Shown: positions 32,004-44,850 of the stretch, in pieces
How the letters are laid out: each line of letters starts with the position of its first letter
Numbering within the stretch: the stretch's first letter is position 1
DNA from: Enterobacter oligotrophicus
GTDB lineage: Bacteria > Pseudomonadota > Gammaproteobacteria > Enterobacterales > Enterobacteriaceae
Reading direction: 5' to 3'
NCBI RefSeq assembly: GCF_009176645.1
Contig: NZ_AP019007.1
Coordinates: 2,294,001-2,358,000, forward strand
DNA: 64,000 nt
Notes under the pieces: generated by a model
Seen by the model: only the letters and a program-made list of their open reading frames with translations
Told to the model about the DNA's origin: nothing
Databases searched by the model: none
Program-made: the position numbers and the translations under genes

Positions 32004-32060
32004 ACCCGCCTTATCCGGCCTACGGGTGACGTAGGCCCGGTAAGCGCAGCGCCACCGGGC
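32004..32060. repeat. REP-type (BIME) palindromic element
   Basis: Extragenic, GC-rich, with nested inverted repeats: ACCCG...CGGGT (32004-32027), GGCCTAC...GTAGGCC around 32018-32037 and GCCCGGT...ACCGGGC (32035-32060). The words TTATCCGGCCTACGG and GTAGGCCCGGTAAGCGCAGC are typical of enterobacterial REP units. It lies between convergent slmA and pyrE and may protect mRNA ends or bind gyrase. Confidence 0.8.
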
Positions 32061-32067
32061 AGTAATC

Positions 32068-32709
32068 TTACACGCCAAACTCTTCGCGATACTTACGCAC
32101 CGCAGCGAGATGGTCCGCCATTTCAGGCTTCTCTTCCAGATACGCAATCAGGTCTTTCAGAGTGATAATTGACGTCACTTTACAGCCGTAATCGCGCTCC
32201 ACTTCCTGAATGGCGGAGATTTCGCCGCGTCCACGTTCCTGACGATCCAGAGAAATCAGCACGCCAGCAAGCGTAGCGCCATTAGCCTGGATAATCTCCA
32301 TCGATTCGCGAATCGCCGTACCTGCGGTAATCACATCATCCACCAGCATGACGCGGCCCTGCAGTGCGCTGCCCACCAGGTTGCCGCCTTCACCGTGAGT
32401 TTTAGCCTCTTTACGGTTGAAGCAGTACGGTACATCGCGGTCATGGTGTTCCGCCAGCGCTACCGCGGTGGTAGTCGCAATCGGAATCCCTTTGTAGGCC
32501 GGGCCGAACAGCAGGTCGAAATCAATCCCGGAATCCACCAGCGCTTCGGCATAGAAACGGCCTAACAGTGCCAGATCGCGCCCGGTATTAAACAGCCCGG
32601 CGTTGAAGAAATAAGGGCTCTTACGCCCGGATTTCAGCGTAAACTCGCCAAACTTAAGTACCTGCTTGTTAAGCGCAAACTCAATAAACTGGCGCTGATA
32701 CGATTTCAT
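32068..32709 (-). CDS. pyrE: Orotate phosphoribosyltransferase
   Basis: Converts orotate and PRPP to OMP in pyrimidine synthesis. The 213-residue protein has the PRPP-binding motif [16 protein letters not shown] and the substrate region [18 protein letters not shown]. The ATG at 32709 has a GGAG site 7 bases upstream. It follows rph, with a UTP-sensitive type attenuator in the gap. Confidence 0.97.
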   Translation of the reverse strand: MKSYQRQFIEFALNKQVLKFGEFTLKSGRKSPYFFNAGLFNTGRDLALLGRFYAEALVDSGIDFDLLFGPAYKGIPIATTTAVALAEHHDRDVPYCFNRKEAKTHGEGGNLVGSALQGRVMLVDDVITAGTAIRESMEIIQANGATLAGVLISLDRQERGRGEISAIQEVERDYGCKVTSIITLKDLIAYLEEKPEMADHLAAVRKYREEFGV

Positions 32710-32743
32710 GGATTCGCTCCTTTGGTTTTTTCTGTCTTACAGG

Positions 32744-32772
32744 CAAAAAAAAGGCGACTCATTGGTCGCCTG
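32744..32772 (-). terminator. pyrE attenuator (rph-pyrE gap)
   Basis: Read leftward: stem AGGCGAC / GTCGCCT with a 6-base loop followed by eight T residues, placed after the rph stop and before the pyrE start. In E. coli, pyrE is attenuated here: at low UTP the polymerase pauses, ribosomes translating rph follow closely and the hairpin cannot form. The same layout is seen here. Confidence 0.85.
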
Positions 32773-32777
32773 TAAAA

Positions 32778-33494
32778 TCAATTTTCTAACGCCGCCTTCT
32801 GCGTCGTTACAATGGATTCGATTCCCCCTCGGGCCAACGCCAGCAAGGTAAGAAGCTCTTCATGGGTGAACGGCTCGCCTTCTGCCGTACCCTGCACCTC
32901 GATAATGCGACCATCTTCGGTCATCACCACGTTCATGTCGGTTTCGGCGGCGGAGTCTTCCACGTATTCCAGGTCGCAAAGCGCTTCACCGTTCACGATA
33001 CCCACGGAGACCGCGGCAACCATTCCTTTCATCGGGTTGGTTTTCAGCTTACCGGCAGCAACCAGCTTGTTCAGGGCATCCGCCAGCGCAACGCAAGCGC
33101 CGGTGATTGATGCCGTGCGCGTACCGCCATCGGCCTGGATCACGTCGCAATCGAGAGTGATAGTGAATTCACCGAGCGTTTTCAGGTCAACAGCGGCGCG
33201 CAGCGCACGCGCAATAAGACGCTGGATCTCCATGGTACGACCGCCCTGCTTACCCTTCGCCGCTTCGCGGGCGTTACGGGTATGGGTCGCACGTGGGAGC
33301 ATGCCGTATTCGGCAGTGATCCAGCCCTGGCCCTGGCCTTTCAGGAAACGTGGAACGCCTTCTTCAATAGAGGCGGTGCACAGCACTTTGGTGTCACCAA
33401 ACTCAACCAGCACGGAGCCTTCAGCGTGTTTTGTATAGTTACGGGTCAGGGTGACGGGACGCACCTGATTGGCGCTACGACCTGCTGGACGCAT
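32778..33494 (-). CDS. rph: Ribonuclease PH, full length
   Basis: Phosphorolytic 3' exoribonuclease that trims tRNA 3' ends. It has 238 residues. [20 protein letters not shown] opens the protein, the RNase PH core includes [13 protein letters not shown] and [13 protein letters not shown], and the end is the complete TQKAALEN tail. Unlike E. coli K-12, which carries a frameshift near the 3' end of rph that lowers pyrE expression, this copy is intact. Its translation should support pyrE attenuation control. Confidence 0.96.
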   Translation of the reverse strand: MRPAGRSANQVRPVTLTRNYTKHAEGSVLVEFGDTKVLCTASIEEGVPRFLKGQGQGWITAEYGMLPRATHTRNAREAAKGKQGGRTMEIQRLIARALRAAVDLKTLGEFTITLDCDVIQADGGTRTASITGACVALADALNKLVAAGKLKTNPMKGMVAAVSVGIVNGEALCDLEYVEDSAAETDMNVVMTEDGRIIEVQGTAEGEPFTHEELLTLLALARGGIESIVTTQKAALEN

Positions 33495-33619
33495 GATGGA
33501 TTCTCCGGCTTGAAACGAATGTGGCTGCGCATTATACGGATAAAGGACGCTTATTCCTATCCTGAGAAGCCCCCGAAAGCTATAATCCCCCCATCTCTCC
33601 TTTAAAAACGGGAATATCT

Positions 33620-34483
33620 ATGATCCGCAGTATGACCGCCTACGCCCGGCGTGAAATCAAAGGTAGCTGGGGTAGCGCTACCTGGGAAATGCGCTCGGTA
33701 AACCAGCGCTATCTGGAAACGTATTTCCGCATGCCGGAGCAATTCCGCAGCCTGGAGCCGGTTGTGCGTGAGCGTATCCGTACTCGCCTGACGCGCGGAA
33801 AAGTAGAATGTAACCTGCGCTTTGAGCCTGATGCCAGTGCGCAGGGCGAGCTGATCCTCAACGAAAAACTGGCGAAACAGCTGGTTAATGCGGCGAACTG
33901 GGTCAAAATGCAGAGCGATGAAGGTGAAATCAACCCGGTTGATATCCTGCGTTGGCCTGGTGTAATGGCTGCCGGGGAGCAGGATCTGGACGCGATTGCT
34001 GCTGAAATTCTTGCTGCGCTCGACAGCACGCTGGATGATTTTATCATTGCCCGCGAAACAGAGGGCCAGGCGCTGAAGGCTATGATTGAACAGCGCCTTG
34101 AAGGTGTAAGCACCGAAGTCACGAAAGTTCGCGCCCATATGCCAGAAGTGCTGCAATGGCAGCGCGAGCGTCTGGTCGCCAAACTGGAAGAAGCGGAAGT
34201 TCAGCTGGAAAATAACCGTCTGGAACAAGAGCTGGTGCTGATGGCGCAGCGTGTCGACGTGGCCGAAGAGTTGGATCGTCTGGAAGCGCACGTCAAAGAG
34301 ACCTACAACATCCTGAAGAAGAAAGAAGCCGTAGGCCGTCGCCTCGACTTTATGATGCAGGAGTTCAATCGCGAGTCAAACACCCTGGCGTCTAAATCGA
34401 TTAATGCTGAAGTGACCAATTCCGCCATTGAGTTGAAGGTACTTATTGAGCAGATGCGTGAGCAGATCCAGAATATTGAGTAA
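33620..34483 (+). CDS. yicC: YicC family endoribonuclease / RNase adaptor
   Basis: The 287-residue protein begins MIRSMTAYARRE, with the YicC-like N-terminal domain, a long helical middle (MPEVLQWQRERLVAKLEEAE) and the C-terminal DUF1732 domain with RRLDFMMQEFNRESNTLASK, the family signature. Members bind or cleave RNA and affect small-RNA stability in E. coli. Divergent from rph. Ends at a strong terminator. Confidence 0.94.
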   Translation: MIRSMTAYARREIKGSWGSATWEMRSVNQRYLETYFRMPEQFRSLEPVVRERIRTRLTRGKVECNLRFEPDASAQGELILNEKLAKQLVNAANWVKMQSDEGEINPVDILRWPGVMAAGEQDLDAIAAEILAALDSTLDDFIIARETEGQALKAMIEQRLEGVSTEVTKVRAHMPEVLQWQRERLVAKLEEAEVQLENNRLEQELVLMAQRVDVAEELDRLEAHVKETYNILKKKEAVGRRLDFMMQEFNRESNTLASKSINAEVTNSAIELKVLIEQMREQIQNIE

Positions 34484-34510
34484 CAATTAGCAAGATAAGT
34501 TTACGAATAA

Positions 34511-34535
34511 ATGGTCCTTCCGGGGACCATTTTTT
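34511..34535 (+). terminator. Rho-independent terminator of yicC
   Basis: Stem ATGGTCC / GGACCAT with a 6-base loop followed by a T run, 27 bases after the yicC stop. Confidence 0.85.
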
Positions 34536-34657
34536 ATCGGATTATGGCAGGAATGTAATCTGTCTTCTGTCGCATCAGAACATAAGAATTCGCTTTTTAT
34601 TTTTGATACACTTCCTGTCGTTTTGACTATTAAGAATACTCACGATCGGAAAAGGTA

Positions 34658-36595
34658 ATGGCAAACATCAACTTAACATTAGAGGAAACAAAAAGCCTCG
34701 CTGTTGACCGCGATTTCCGCCAGGACATCAACCTCCTGCGTGGAATTGCCATACTGTCCGTCGTATTTTACCACTTCGCTCCCACCTTGCTTCCAGGCGG
34801 TTTCACAGGCGTAGATATCTTTTTTGTTATCTCCGGTTTTCTGATGACAAAAATCATTGCCACCAGCCTTGAACGGCAAACGTTTAACTTATTTCAATTT
34901 TATGCGGCGCGCTCTAAGCGCATCATCCCGGCATTATTAATGCTCTGCGTAGTATTAGCCCTTGTAACTTTTTTCTGGCTCCCGACAAATGAATACAGAA
35001 AGCTGGGTAATTATATTGGCTATGCCGCACTCTTTATTTCTAATCTCAAATTAAAAAAAGAGTCCGGTGATTATTTTGCTACCGACTCTCATGAAAACTG
35101 GTTCCTGCATACGTGGTCTCTCTCCGTTGAATGGCAGTTTTACCTGGTATTACCCTTTATTATGATGGCGTTATATCCACTCCGAAAAAGAGTGGATACC
35201 GGATTGTGTCTGCTGCTACTGGCGCTGTGCTCGTTTTTGGTAAGCGTGACCAGCACGTCTCTCGACGCCGCCACGCGATTTTACCTGATGCCGTATCGCG
35301 CCTGGGAAATGCTGTGTGGCGGTCTTGTCTGGTATGCAGCAAAACGATATGCGCCACTCCATACGTGGCGCATAATAATTGCACTGCTGGGTTATGCCTT
35401 TATTCTTGCGTCCATTCTTTTTATTACTCCTGAGCATGCCTGGCCTGGCGGATTCACTCTCCTGCCCGTTGTCGGCACAATGCTGGTTATTTACAGTAAT
35501 AGCCCATCCCTGATTAACATGATCGACCGCAATCTACGCTGGGTCGGGTTAAGTTCCTATTCTGTGTATTTATGGCACTGGCCAATTGCCGTATTTTTAA
35601 TTTATGCAGGAAAACAACATAACGGGCTTTGGGTCGTCAGTGCGATCTCACTCTCTTTTTTACTGGGATGGCTCTCCTGGATATTGATCGAACAACCGGC
35701 AAAAAACGTCCTGAATCAGCGCTCTGTAGCCGCCTTCTGGGCCATTGTGTTCGCCTGCGTCGGAATAACCTGGGGTTATAGTCACCTGGTGAAAAGCGAT
35801 ATCATCACCAGCCGTCCCGATCCGCAGGTCGACCAAATTGCGGCTCAGGCAAACAATAAAAATTATGCTGCTGACCCAAAAACGCACATGAGCTATTACG
35901 GAACAGGGGCGGCCACAGCCATTATCATTGGAGACAGCCATGCGGAGGCAACAGCCACAGCACTTGCCGAAGCGGCAAAAGATCTGGGGTCGGTTGTCGG
36001 CATTACCTATTCCGGCTGCCCGACGCTGGCGAATGCCGATCTGTTAGAAAGCAATCGATGTGGGAAATTCAACCGTTCCCTGAGTAAAAAACTACAAGCC
36101 TATCCGGGTGATGTTCCCGTGGTGATCGTTAATCGCCTGACTCACTACGCTGAAAATAAGCTGGTGAAGTTCAAAACCGGTCCGCAGGACGAGAAAAACT
36201 ATTTACACCAGTACGCAGATTCCATCGTTAAGATGGCCTGCACACTCAACCGCAATCATCCCGTCTGGCTTGTTAACCCGATTCCGGAAATGGGTGTCGA
36301 TGTTCCACGCACCTTGTCCCACCGTTTAATGACGAATCAAAAGACGCAGGATATCTCAATCTCTCTGGCTGATTATCAGAAGCGAAACAGCGCCATTATA
36401 CAGGCTCAGCAACAGGCGGCAGAGCAATGCGGCGTCAGAGTTCTGGACCCAACGCCTTATCTTTGCAGTATGGGCCGTTGCATGGGGAGCAGGAATCTGG
36501 AACCTCGATACTTTGATGACAACCATCTCAGCGAAACGGGTAACAAATCACTCGTGCCAATGTTTAAACAGATTTTTGCAGGCGAAATGCGCTAA
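34658..36595 (+). CDS. OafA/YrhL-type O-acyltransferase with SGNH domain
   Basis: Two-domain envelope acyltransferase of 645 residues. An N-terminal acyltransferase-3 membrane domain (about ten hydrophobic segments, residues 22-385) has RGIAILSVVFYHF with the catalytic His at 39, GGFTGVDIFFVISGFLMT and SLSVEWQFYL. A C-terminal periplasmic SGNH domain has GDSH near residue 427 and D620-D-N-H623. Such proteins O-acetylate O-antigen, core or peptidoglycan sugars. It sits between yicC and yicG where E. coli has dinD or nothing, and uses noticeably more AT-rich codons than its neighbours, which suggests acquisition. The target glycan is unknown. Confidence 0.87.
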   Translation: MANINLTLEETKSLAVDRDFRQDINLLRGIAILSVVFYHFAPTLLPGGFTGVDIFFVISGFLMTKIIATSLERQTFNLFQFYAARSKRIIPALLMLCVVLALVTFFWLPTNEYRKLGNYIGYAALFISNLKLKKESGDYFATDSHENWFLHTWSLSVEWQFYLVLPFIMMALYPLRKRVDTGLCLLLLALCSFLVSVTSTSLDAATRFYLMPYRAWEMLCGGLVWYAAKRYAPLHTWRIIIALLGYAFILASILFITPEHAWPGGFTLLPVVGTMLVIYSNSPSLINMIDRNLRWVGLSSYSVYLWHWPIAVFLIYAGKQHNGLWVVSAISLSFLLGWLSWILIEQPAKNVLNQRSVAAFWAIVFACVGITWGYSHLVKSDIITSRPDPQVDQIAAQANNKNYAADPKTHMSYYGTGAATAIIIGDSHAEATATALAEAAKDLGSVVGITYSGCPTLANADLLESNRCGKFNRSLSKKLQAYPGDVPVVIVNRLTHYAENKLVKFKTGPQDEKNYLHQYADSIVKMACTLNRNHPVWLVNPIPEMGVDVPRTLSHRLMTNQKTQDISISLADYQKRNSAIIQAQQQAAEQCGVRVLDPTPYLCSMGRCMGSRNLEPRYFDDNHLSETGNKSLVPMFKQIFAGEMR

Positions 36596-36760
36596 TGCAT
36601 GAATAAATCTAATGAAAAATAATCTACATTTTCGCGCTAACATTGCCATCACAGCATTTTATTATTAGAAAAAGTATGGATAACACGCTCACACAAAAAA
36701 AACTAAATCGTGAGCCTCTGCACAAAACGCTACCCTGTTGCCCTCAACGTTGGGGGAAAA

Positions 36761-37378
36761 ATGCTGCTACATGTCCTTTACCTGATAGGGATCACTGCCG
36801 AAGCCATGACCGGTGCACTTGCCGCCGGACGCCGTCGTATGGATACTTTTGGGGTGATTATCATCGCCACAGCCACCGCGCTGGGCGGCGGCTCGGTACG
36901 CGATATTCTGCTGGGACATTACCCTCTTGGCTGGGTGAAGCATCCCGAATACGTTGTAATCGTTGCTATTGCAGCGGTGCTAACCACCATTGCCGCACCT
37001 GTAATGCCTCACTTGCGTCGTCTTTTTTTGGTGCTTGACGCCCTCGGTCTGGTTGTATTTTCGATTATCGGTGCACAAATCGCGCTGGATATGGGTGAAG
37101 GTCCTATTATCGCCAGTATTGCTGCGGTCGTGACGGGTGTATTTGGCGGCGTATTACGCGATCTGTTCTGCAAACGTATTCCCCTTGTTTTTCAGAAAGA
37201 ACTTTACGCCGGAATTTCATTCGCATCCGCTGTGTTGTATATCGCGTTACAGCATTATGTCTCCAGTCAGGACGTTGTGGTGATTGGTACTCTGCTGTTT
37301 GGTTTCACCACCCGCCTGCTGGCGTTGCGCTTAAAACTGGGTCTACCCGTTTTTCATTACACTCACGACGCACATTAA
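36761..37378 (+). CDS. yicG: YicG, UPF0126/TRIC-type inner-membrane protein
   Basis: Inner-membrane protein of 205 residues with about seven hydrophobic segments arranged as two glycine-rich repeats ([15 protein letters not shown] and [14 protein letters not shown]). This GGG-x-x-RD signature marks the UPF0126 family, some of whose members form cation channels related to TRIC. The ATG at 36761 matches the E. coli start MLLHxLYL; an upstream start at 36710 would add 17 residues. Transport role is inferred from the family. Confidence 0.9.
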   Translation: MLLHVLYLIGITAEAMTGALAAGRRRMDTFGVIIIATATALGGGSVRDILLGHYPLGWVKHPEYVVIVAIAAVLTTIAAPVMPHLRRLFLVLDALGLVVFSIIGAQIALDMGEGPIIASIAAVVTGVFGGVLRDLFCKRIPLVFQKELYAGISFASAVLYIALQHYVSSQDVVVIGTLLFGFTTRLLALRLKLGLPVFHYTHDAH

Positions 37379-37494
37379 TTTCTTAACGAAGCTACAACAA
37401 AGTAGTAAAAAGCACTTTTTGTAGTCTCAAACTGCTCATGAAAACGCGATAAACTATCGGTTCTTTGTCAGAATAGAATTTGCGTTAAGAAACA

Positions 37495-40880
<3,386 letters not shown>

Positions 40881-40992
40881 TCATCTTGCGAGGCGCTATC
40901 CAGCGTTTATTTAGATTGCTGCAAACCGCAAGTAAAACCTGAAAACAGTACGCAAAATTTAATAATCCAGGGGAAAAAGTGTGACAAAGGCT

Positions 40993-41019
40993 ACGTCACA
41001 CAGCGGTGACGTGTATAAT
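40993..41019 (+). promoter_or_regulatory. gmk promoter -10 with upstream inverted repeat
   Basis: A perfect -10 TATAAT at 41014-41019 is preceded directly by a perfect 7-bp inverted repeat ACGTCAC / GTGACGT (40993-40999 and 41006-41012) covering the spacer. No good -35 is present. The repeat may be an activator or repressor site; the factor is unknown. Confidence 0.5.
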
Positions 41020-41047
41020 AAGCCCGTATGTAGGACTTCTTCGCTAA

Positions 41048-41689
<642 letters not shown>

Positions 41690-41743
41690 ACCCACTTTCA
41701 GTATCATGCCCAGTCATTTCTTCACCTGTGGAGCATTTTAAGT

Positions 41744-42019
41744 ATGGCACGCGTAACTGTTCAGGACGCTGTAGAAAAAATTGGTAACCGTTTTGACCTG
41801 GTGCTGGTCGCCGCGCGTCGCGCTCGTCAGATGCAGGTAGGCGGTAAAGATCCGCTGGTTCCGGAAGAAAACGATAAAACCACCGTTATTGCACTTCGCG
41901 AAATCGAAGAAGGTCTGATCAACAACCAGATCCTCGACGTGCGCGAGCGCCAGGAGCAGCAAGAGCAGGAAGCCGCAGAACTGCAGGCCGTAACCGCTAT
42001 TGCTGAAGGTCGTCGTTAA
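41744..42019 (+). CDS. rpoZ: RNA polymerase omega subunit
   Basis: Small subunit of 91 residues that helps assemble beta-prime and forms part of a ppGpp-binding site. [20 protein letters not shown] opens the protein and the Gln/Glu-rich tail ([15 protein letters not shown]) follows. First gene of the rpoZ-spoT-trmH-recG operon. Confidence 0.97.
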
Positions 42020-42038
42020 TTAAACCTGCGGGTCGCCC

Positions 42039-44153
42039 TTGTATCTGTTTGAAAGCCTGAATCAGCTGATTCAAAACTACCTGCCGGAAGACCAGATTAA
42101 GCGTCTCCAGCAGGCGTATCTCGTTGCACGTGACGCTCACGAGGGCCAGACACGTTCAAGCGGTGAACCCTATATCACGCACCCGGTAGCGGTGGCCTGC
42201 ATTCTGGCCGAGATGAAACTCGACTATGAAACGCTGATGGCTGCCCTGCTGCATGACGTGATTGAAGATACCCCTGCCACTTACCAGGACATGGAACAGC
42301 TTTTTGGTAAAAGCGTTGCCGAACTGGTGGAAGGGGTGTCTAAGCTCGATAAGCTGAATTTCCGCGACAAGAAAGAGGCGCAAGCCGAAAACTTCCGCAA
42401 GATGATTATGGCGATGGTGCAGGATATCCGCGTCATTCTCATCAAACTCGCTGACCGCACCCACAACATGCGCACGCTGGGCTCACTTCGCCCGGACAAA
42501 CGTCGCCGCATTGCCCGTGAAACTCTCGAAATCTACAGCCCACTGGCGCACCGTTTAGGTATCCATCACATTAAAACCGAGCTGGAAGAGCTAGGTTTTG
42601 AAGCGTTGTATCCGAACCGCTACCGTGTGATTAAAGAGGTGGTGAAAGCCGCGCGCGGCAACCGTAAAGAGATGATTCAAAAGATCCTCTCTGAAATCGA
42701 AGGGCGTTTACAGGAAGCGGGAATCCCGTGCCGCGTGAGTGGTCGCGAAAAGCATCTGTACTCCATCTACTGCAAAATGGTGCTCAAGGAGCAGCGTTTT
42801 CACTCGATCATGGATATCTACGCGTTCCGCGTAATCGTTCATGACTCCGATACGTGCTATCGCGTGTTGGGGCAGATGCATAGCCTGTACAAGCCACGTC
42901 CGGGGCGCGTCAAAGACTACATCGCCATTCCAAAAGCGAACGGCTATCAATCTTTGCACACCTCTATGATCGGCCCTCACGGCGTTCCTGTTGAGGTACA
43001 AATCCGTACCGAAGACATGGACCAGATGGCGGAAATGGGTGTCGCAGCACACTGGGCTTATAAAGAGCACGGCGGCGAAAGCAGCACCACCGCACAAATC
43101 CGCGCCCAGCGCTGGATGCAAAGCCTGCTGGAACTGCAGCAAAGTGCGGGAAGCTCATTTGAATTTATTGAGAGCGTTAAATCCGATCTCTTCCCGGATG
43201 AGATTTACGTTTTCACACCAGAAGGGCGCATTGTCGAACTGCCTGCGGGCGCAACGCCGGTCGACTTCGCGTATGCCGTGCATACCGATATCGGTCACGC
43301 TTGCGTGGGCGCGCGCGTCGACAGACAGCCTTATCCGCTGTCTCAGCCACTCTCCAGCGGCCAGACGGTGGAAATTATTACCGCGCCGGGCGCACGTCCG
43401 AACGCAGCCTGGCTGAACTTTGTCGTAAGCTCTAAAGCGCGCGCCAAAATCCGCCAGTTGCTGAAAAACCTCAAACGTGATGACTCTGTAAGCCTGGGCC
43501 GTCGTCTGCTTAACCATGCGTTGGGCGGCAGCCGTAAGCTGGCAGAGATCCCGCAAGAAAACATCCAGCATGAGCTGGAGCGCATGAAGCTCGCGTCACT
43601 GGATGACCTGCTGGCAGAGATCGGCCTCGGCAATGCCATGAGCGTCGTTGTGGCGAAGAACCTCCAGCAAGGTGACACGACAGCAGTACCTGCGACCACA
43701 CAAAGTCACGGTCACCTGCCGATCAAAGGCGCGGACGGCGTGCTTATCACCTTCGCCAAATGCTGCCGACCAATACCGGGCGACCCGATTATTGCGCACG
43801 TCAGTCCGGGCAAAGGCCTGGTGATCCACCATGAATCCTGCCGTAACATCCGTGGCTACCAGAAAGAGCCCGAGAAGTTCATGGCAGTCGAGTGGGATAA
43901 AGAGACGGCGCAGGAGTTTATCACCGAAATTAAGGTGGACATGTTCAACCACCAGGGTGCACTGGCAAACCTGACGGCAGCGATCAACACCGCCTCTTCC
44001 AATATTCAGAGCCTGAACACGGAAGAAAAAGATGGTCGCGTCTATAGCGCCTTTATCCGTCTGACGGCCCGTGACCGTGTGCATCTGGCGAATATCATGC
44101 GCAAGATCCGCGTCATGCCGGACGTGATTAAAGTCACCCGAAACCGAAACTAG
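42039..44153 (+). CDS. spoT: Bifunctional (p)ppGpp synthetase/hydrolase SpoT
   Basis: Main ppGpp hydrolase and secondary synthetase, 704 residues. An HD hydrolase domain has LLHDVIEDT with H72-D73; the synthetase domain includes YKPRPGRVKDYIAIPKANGYQSLH; a TGS domain covers EIYVFTPEGRIVELPAGATPVDFAY; the C-terminal ACT domain is MFNHQGALANLTAAIN. Start is TTG at 42039, giving MYLFESLNQL as in E. coli. It lies 19 bases after rpoZ and 4 bases before trmH. Confidence 0.97.
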   Translation: MYLFESLNQLIQNYLPEDQIKRLQQAYLVARDAHEGQTRSSGEPYITHPVAVACILAEMKLDYETLMAALLHDVIEDTPATYQDMEQLFGKSVAELVEGVSKLDKLNFRDKKEAQAENFRKMIMAMVQDIRVILIKLADRTHNMRTLGSLRPDKRRRIARETLEIYSPLAHRLGIHHIKTELEELGFEALYPNRYRVIKEVVKAARGNRKEMIQKILSEIEGRLQEAGIPCRVSGREKHLYSIYCKMVLKEQRFHSIMDIYAFRVIVHDSDTCYRVLGQMHSLYKPRPGRVKDYIAIPKANGYQSLHTSMIGPHGVPVEVQIRTEDMDQMAEMGVAAHWAYKEHGGESSTTAQIRAQRWMQSLLELQQSAGSSFEFIESVKSDLFPDEIYVFTPEGRIVELPAGATPVDFAYAVHTDIGHACVGARVDRQPYPLSQPLSSGQTVEIITAPGARPNAAWLNFVVSSKARAKIRQLLKNLKRDDSVSLGRRLLNHALGGSRKLAEIPQENIQHELERMKLASLDDLLAEIGLGNAMSVVVAKNLQQGDTTAVPATTQSHGHLPIKGADGVLITFAKCCRPIPGDPIIAHVSPGKGLVIHHESCRNIRGYQKEPEKFMAVEWDKETAQEFITEIKVDMFNHQGALANLTAAINTASSNIQSLNTEEKDGRVYSAFIRLTARDRVHLANIMRKIRVMPDVIKVTRNRN

Positions 44154-44157
44154 ACTT

Positions 44158-44847
44158 ATGAATTCAAAACGTTACGAGCGTATCTGTGAGATGCTCGCCA
44201 GGCGTCAGCCTGACCTGACGGTCTGCATGGAGCAGGTCCATAAACCTCATAACGTCTCTGCTATTGTCCGTACCGCAGACGCCGTAGGCGTGCACGAAGT
44301 GCATGCCGTCTGGCCCGGTAGCCGCATGCGTACCATGGCCTCAACAGCCGCAGGCAGCAACAGCTGGGTTTCTGTCAAAACGCATCAAACGATTGGCGAC
44401 GCCGTATCGCACCTTAAAGGTCGCGGTATGCAGGTGCTTGCGACCAATCTCTCAGACAACGCCGTGGATTTCCGCGAGATCGACTACACCCGTCCGACCT
44501 GCATCTTGATGGGGCAGGAGAAAACCGGGATCACTCAGGAAGCGCTGGATCTGGCGGATCGGGACATCATTATCCCGATGATCGGCATGGTACAGTCGCT
44601 GAATGTGTCTGTGGCCTCTGCACTTATCCTGTACGAAGCACAGCGTCAGCGCCAGAACGCCGGAATGTACAAACGCAGCAATAGCATGTTGCCGGAAGAA
44701 GAACAGCAGCGCCTGCTGTTTGAAGGTGGCTATCCGGTGCTGGCTCGCGTCGCCAAGCAGAAAAAATTGCCTTATCCCCACGTCAACGCGCAGGGCGAAA
44801 TTGAAGCCGATGCCGAGTGGTGGTCCACCATGCAGTACGCAGGGTAA
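44158..44847 (+). CDS. trmH: tRNA (guanosine(18)-2'-O)-methyltransferase TrmH
   Basis: SPOUT-fold enzyme that methylates the 2'-O of G18 in the tRNA D-loop using S-adenosylmethionine. The 229-residue protein has the N-terminal VCMEQVHKPHNVSAIVRTAD segment with the catalytic Asn-Arg and the C-terminal knot motifs LMGQEKTGI and IPMIGMVQSLNVSVA. Central in the rpoZ-spoT-trmH-recG operon. Confidence 0.97.
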   Translation: MNSKRYERICEMLARRQPDLTVCMEQVHKPHNVSAIVRTADAVGVHEVHAVWPGSRMRTMASTAAGSNSWVSVKTHQTIGDAVSHLKGRGMQVLATNLSDNAVDFREIDYTRPTCILMGQEKTGITQEALDLADRDIIIPMIGMVQSLNVSVASALILYEAQRQRQNAGMYKRSNSMLPEEEQQRLLFEGGYPVLARVAKQKKLPYPHVNAQGEIEADAEWWSTMQYAG

Positions 44848-44850
44848 ACC

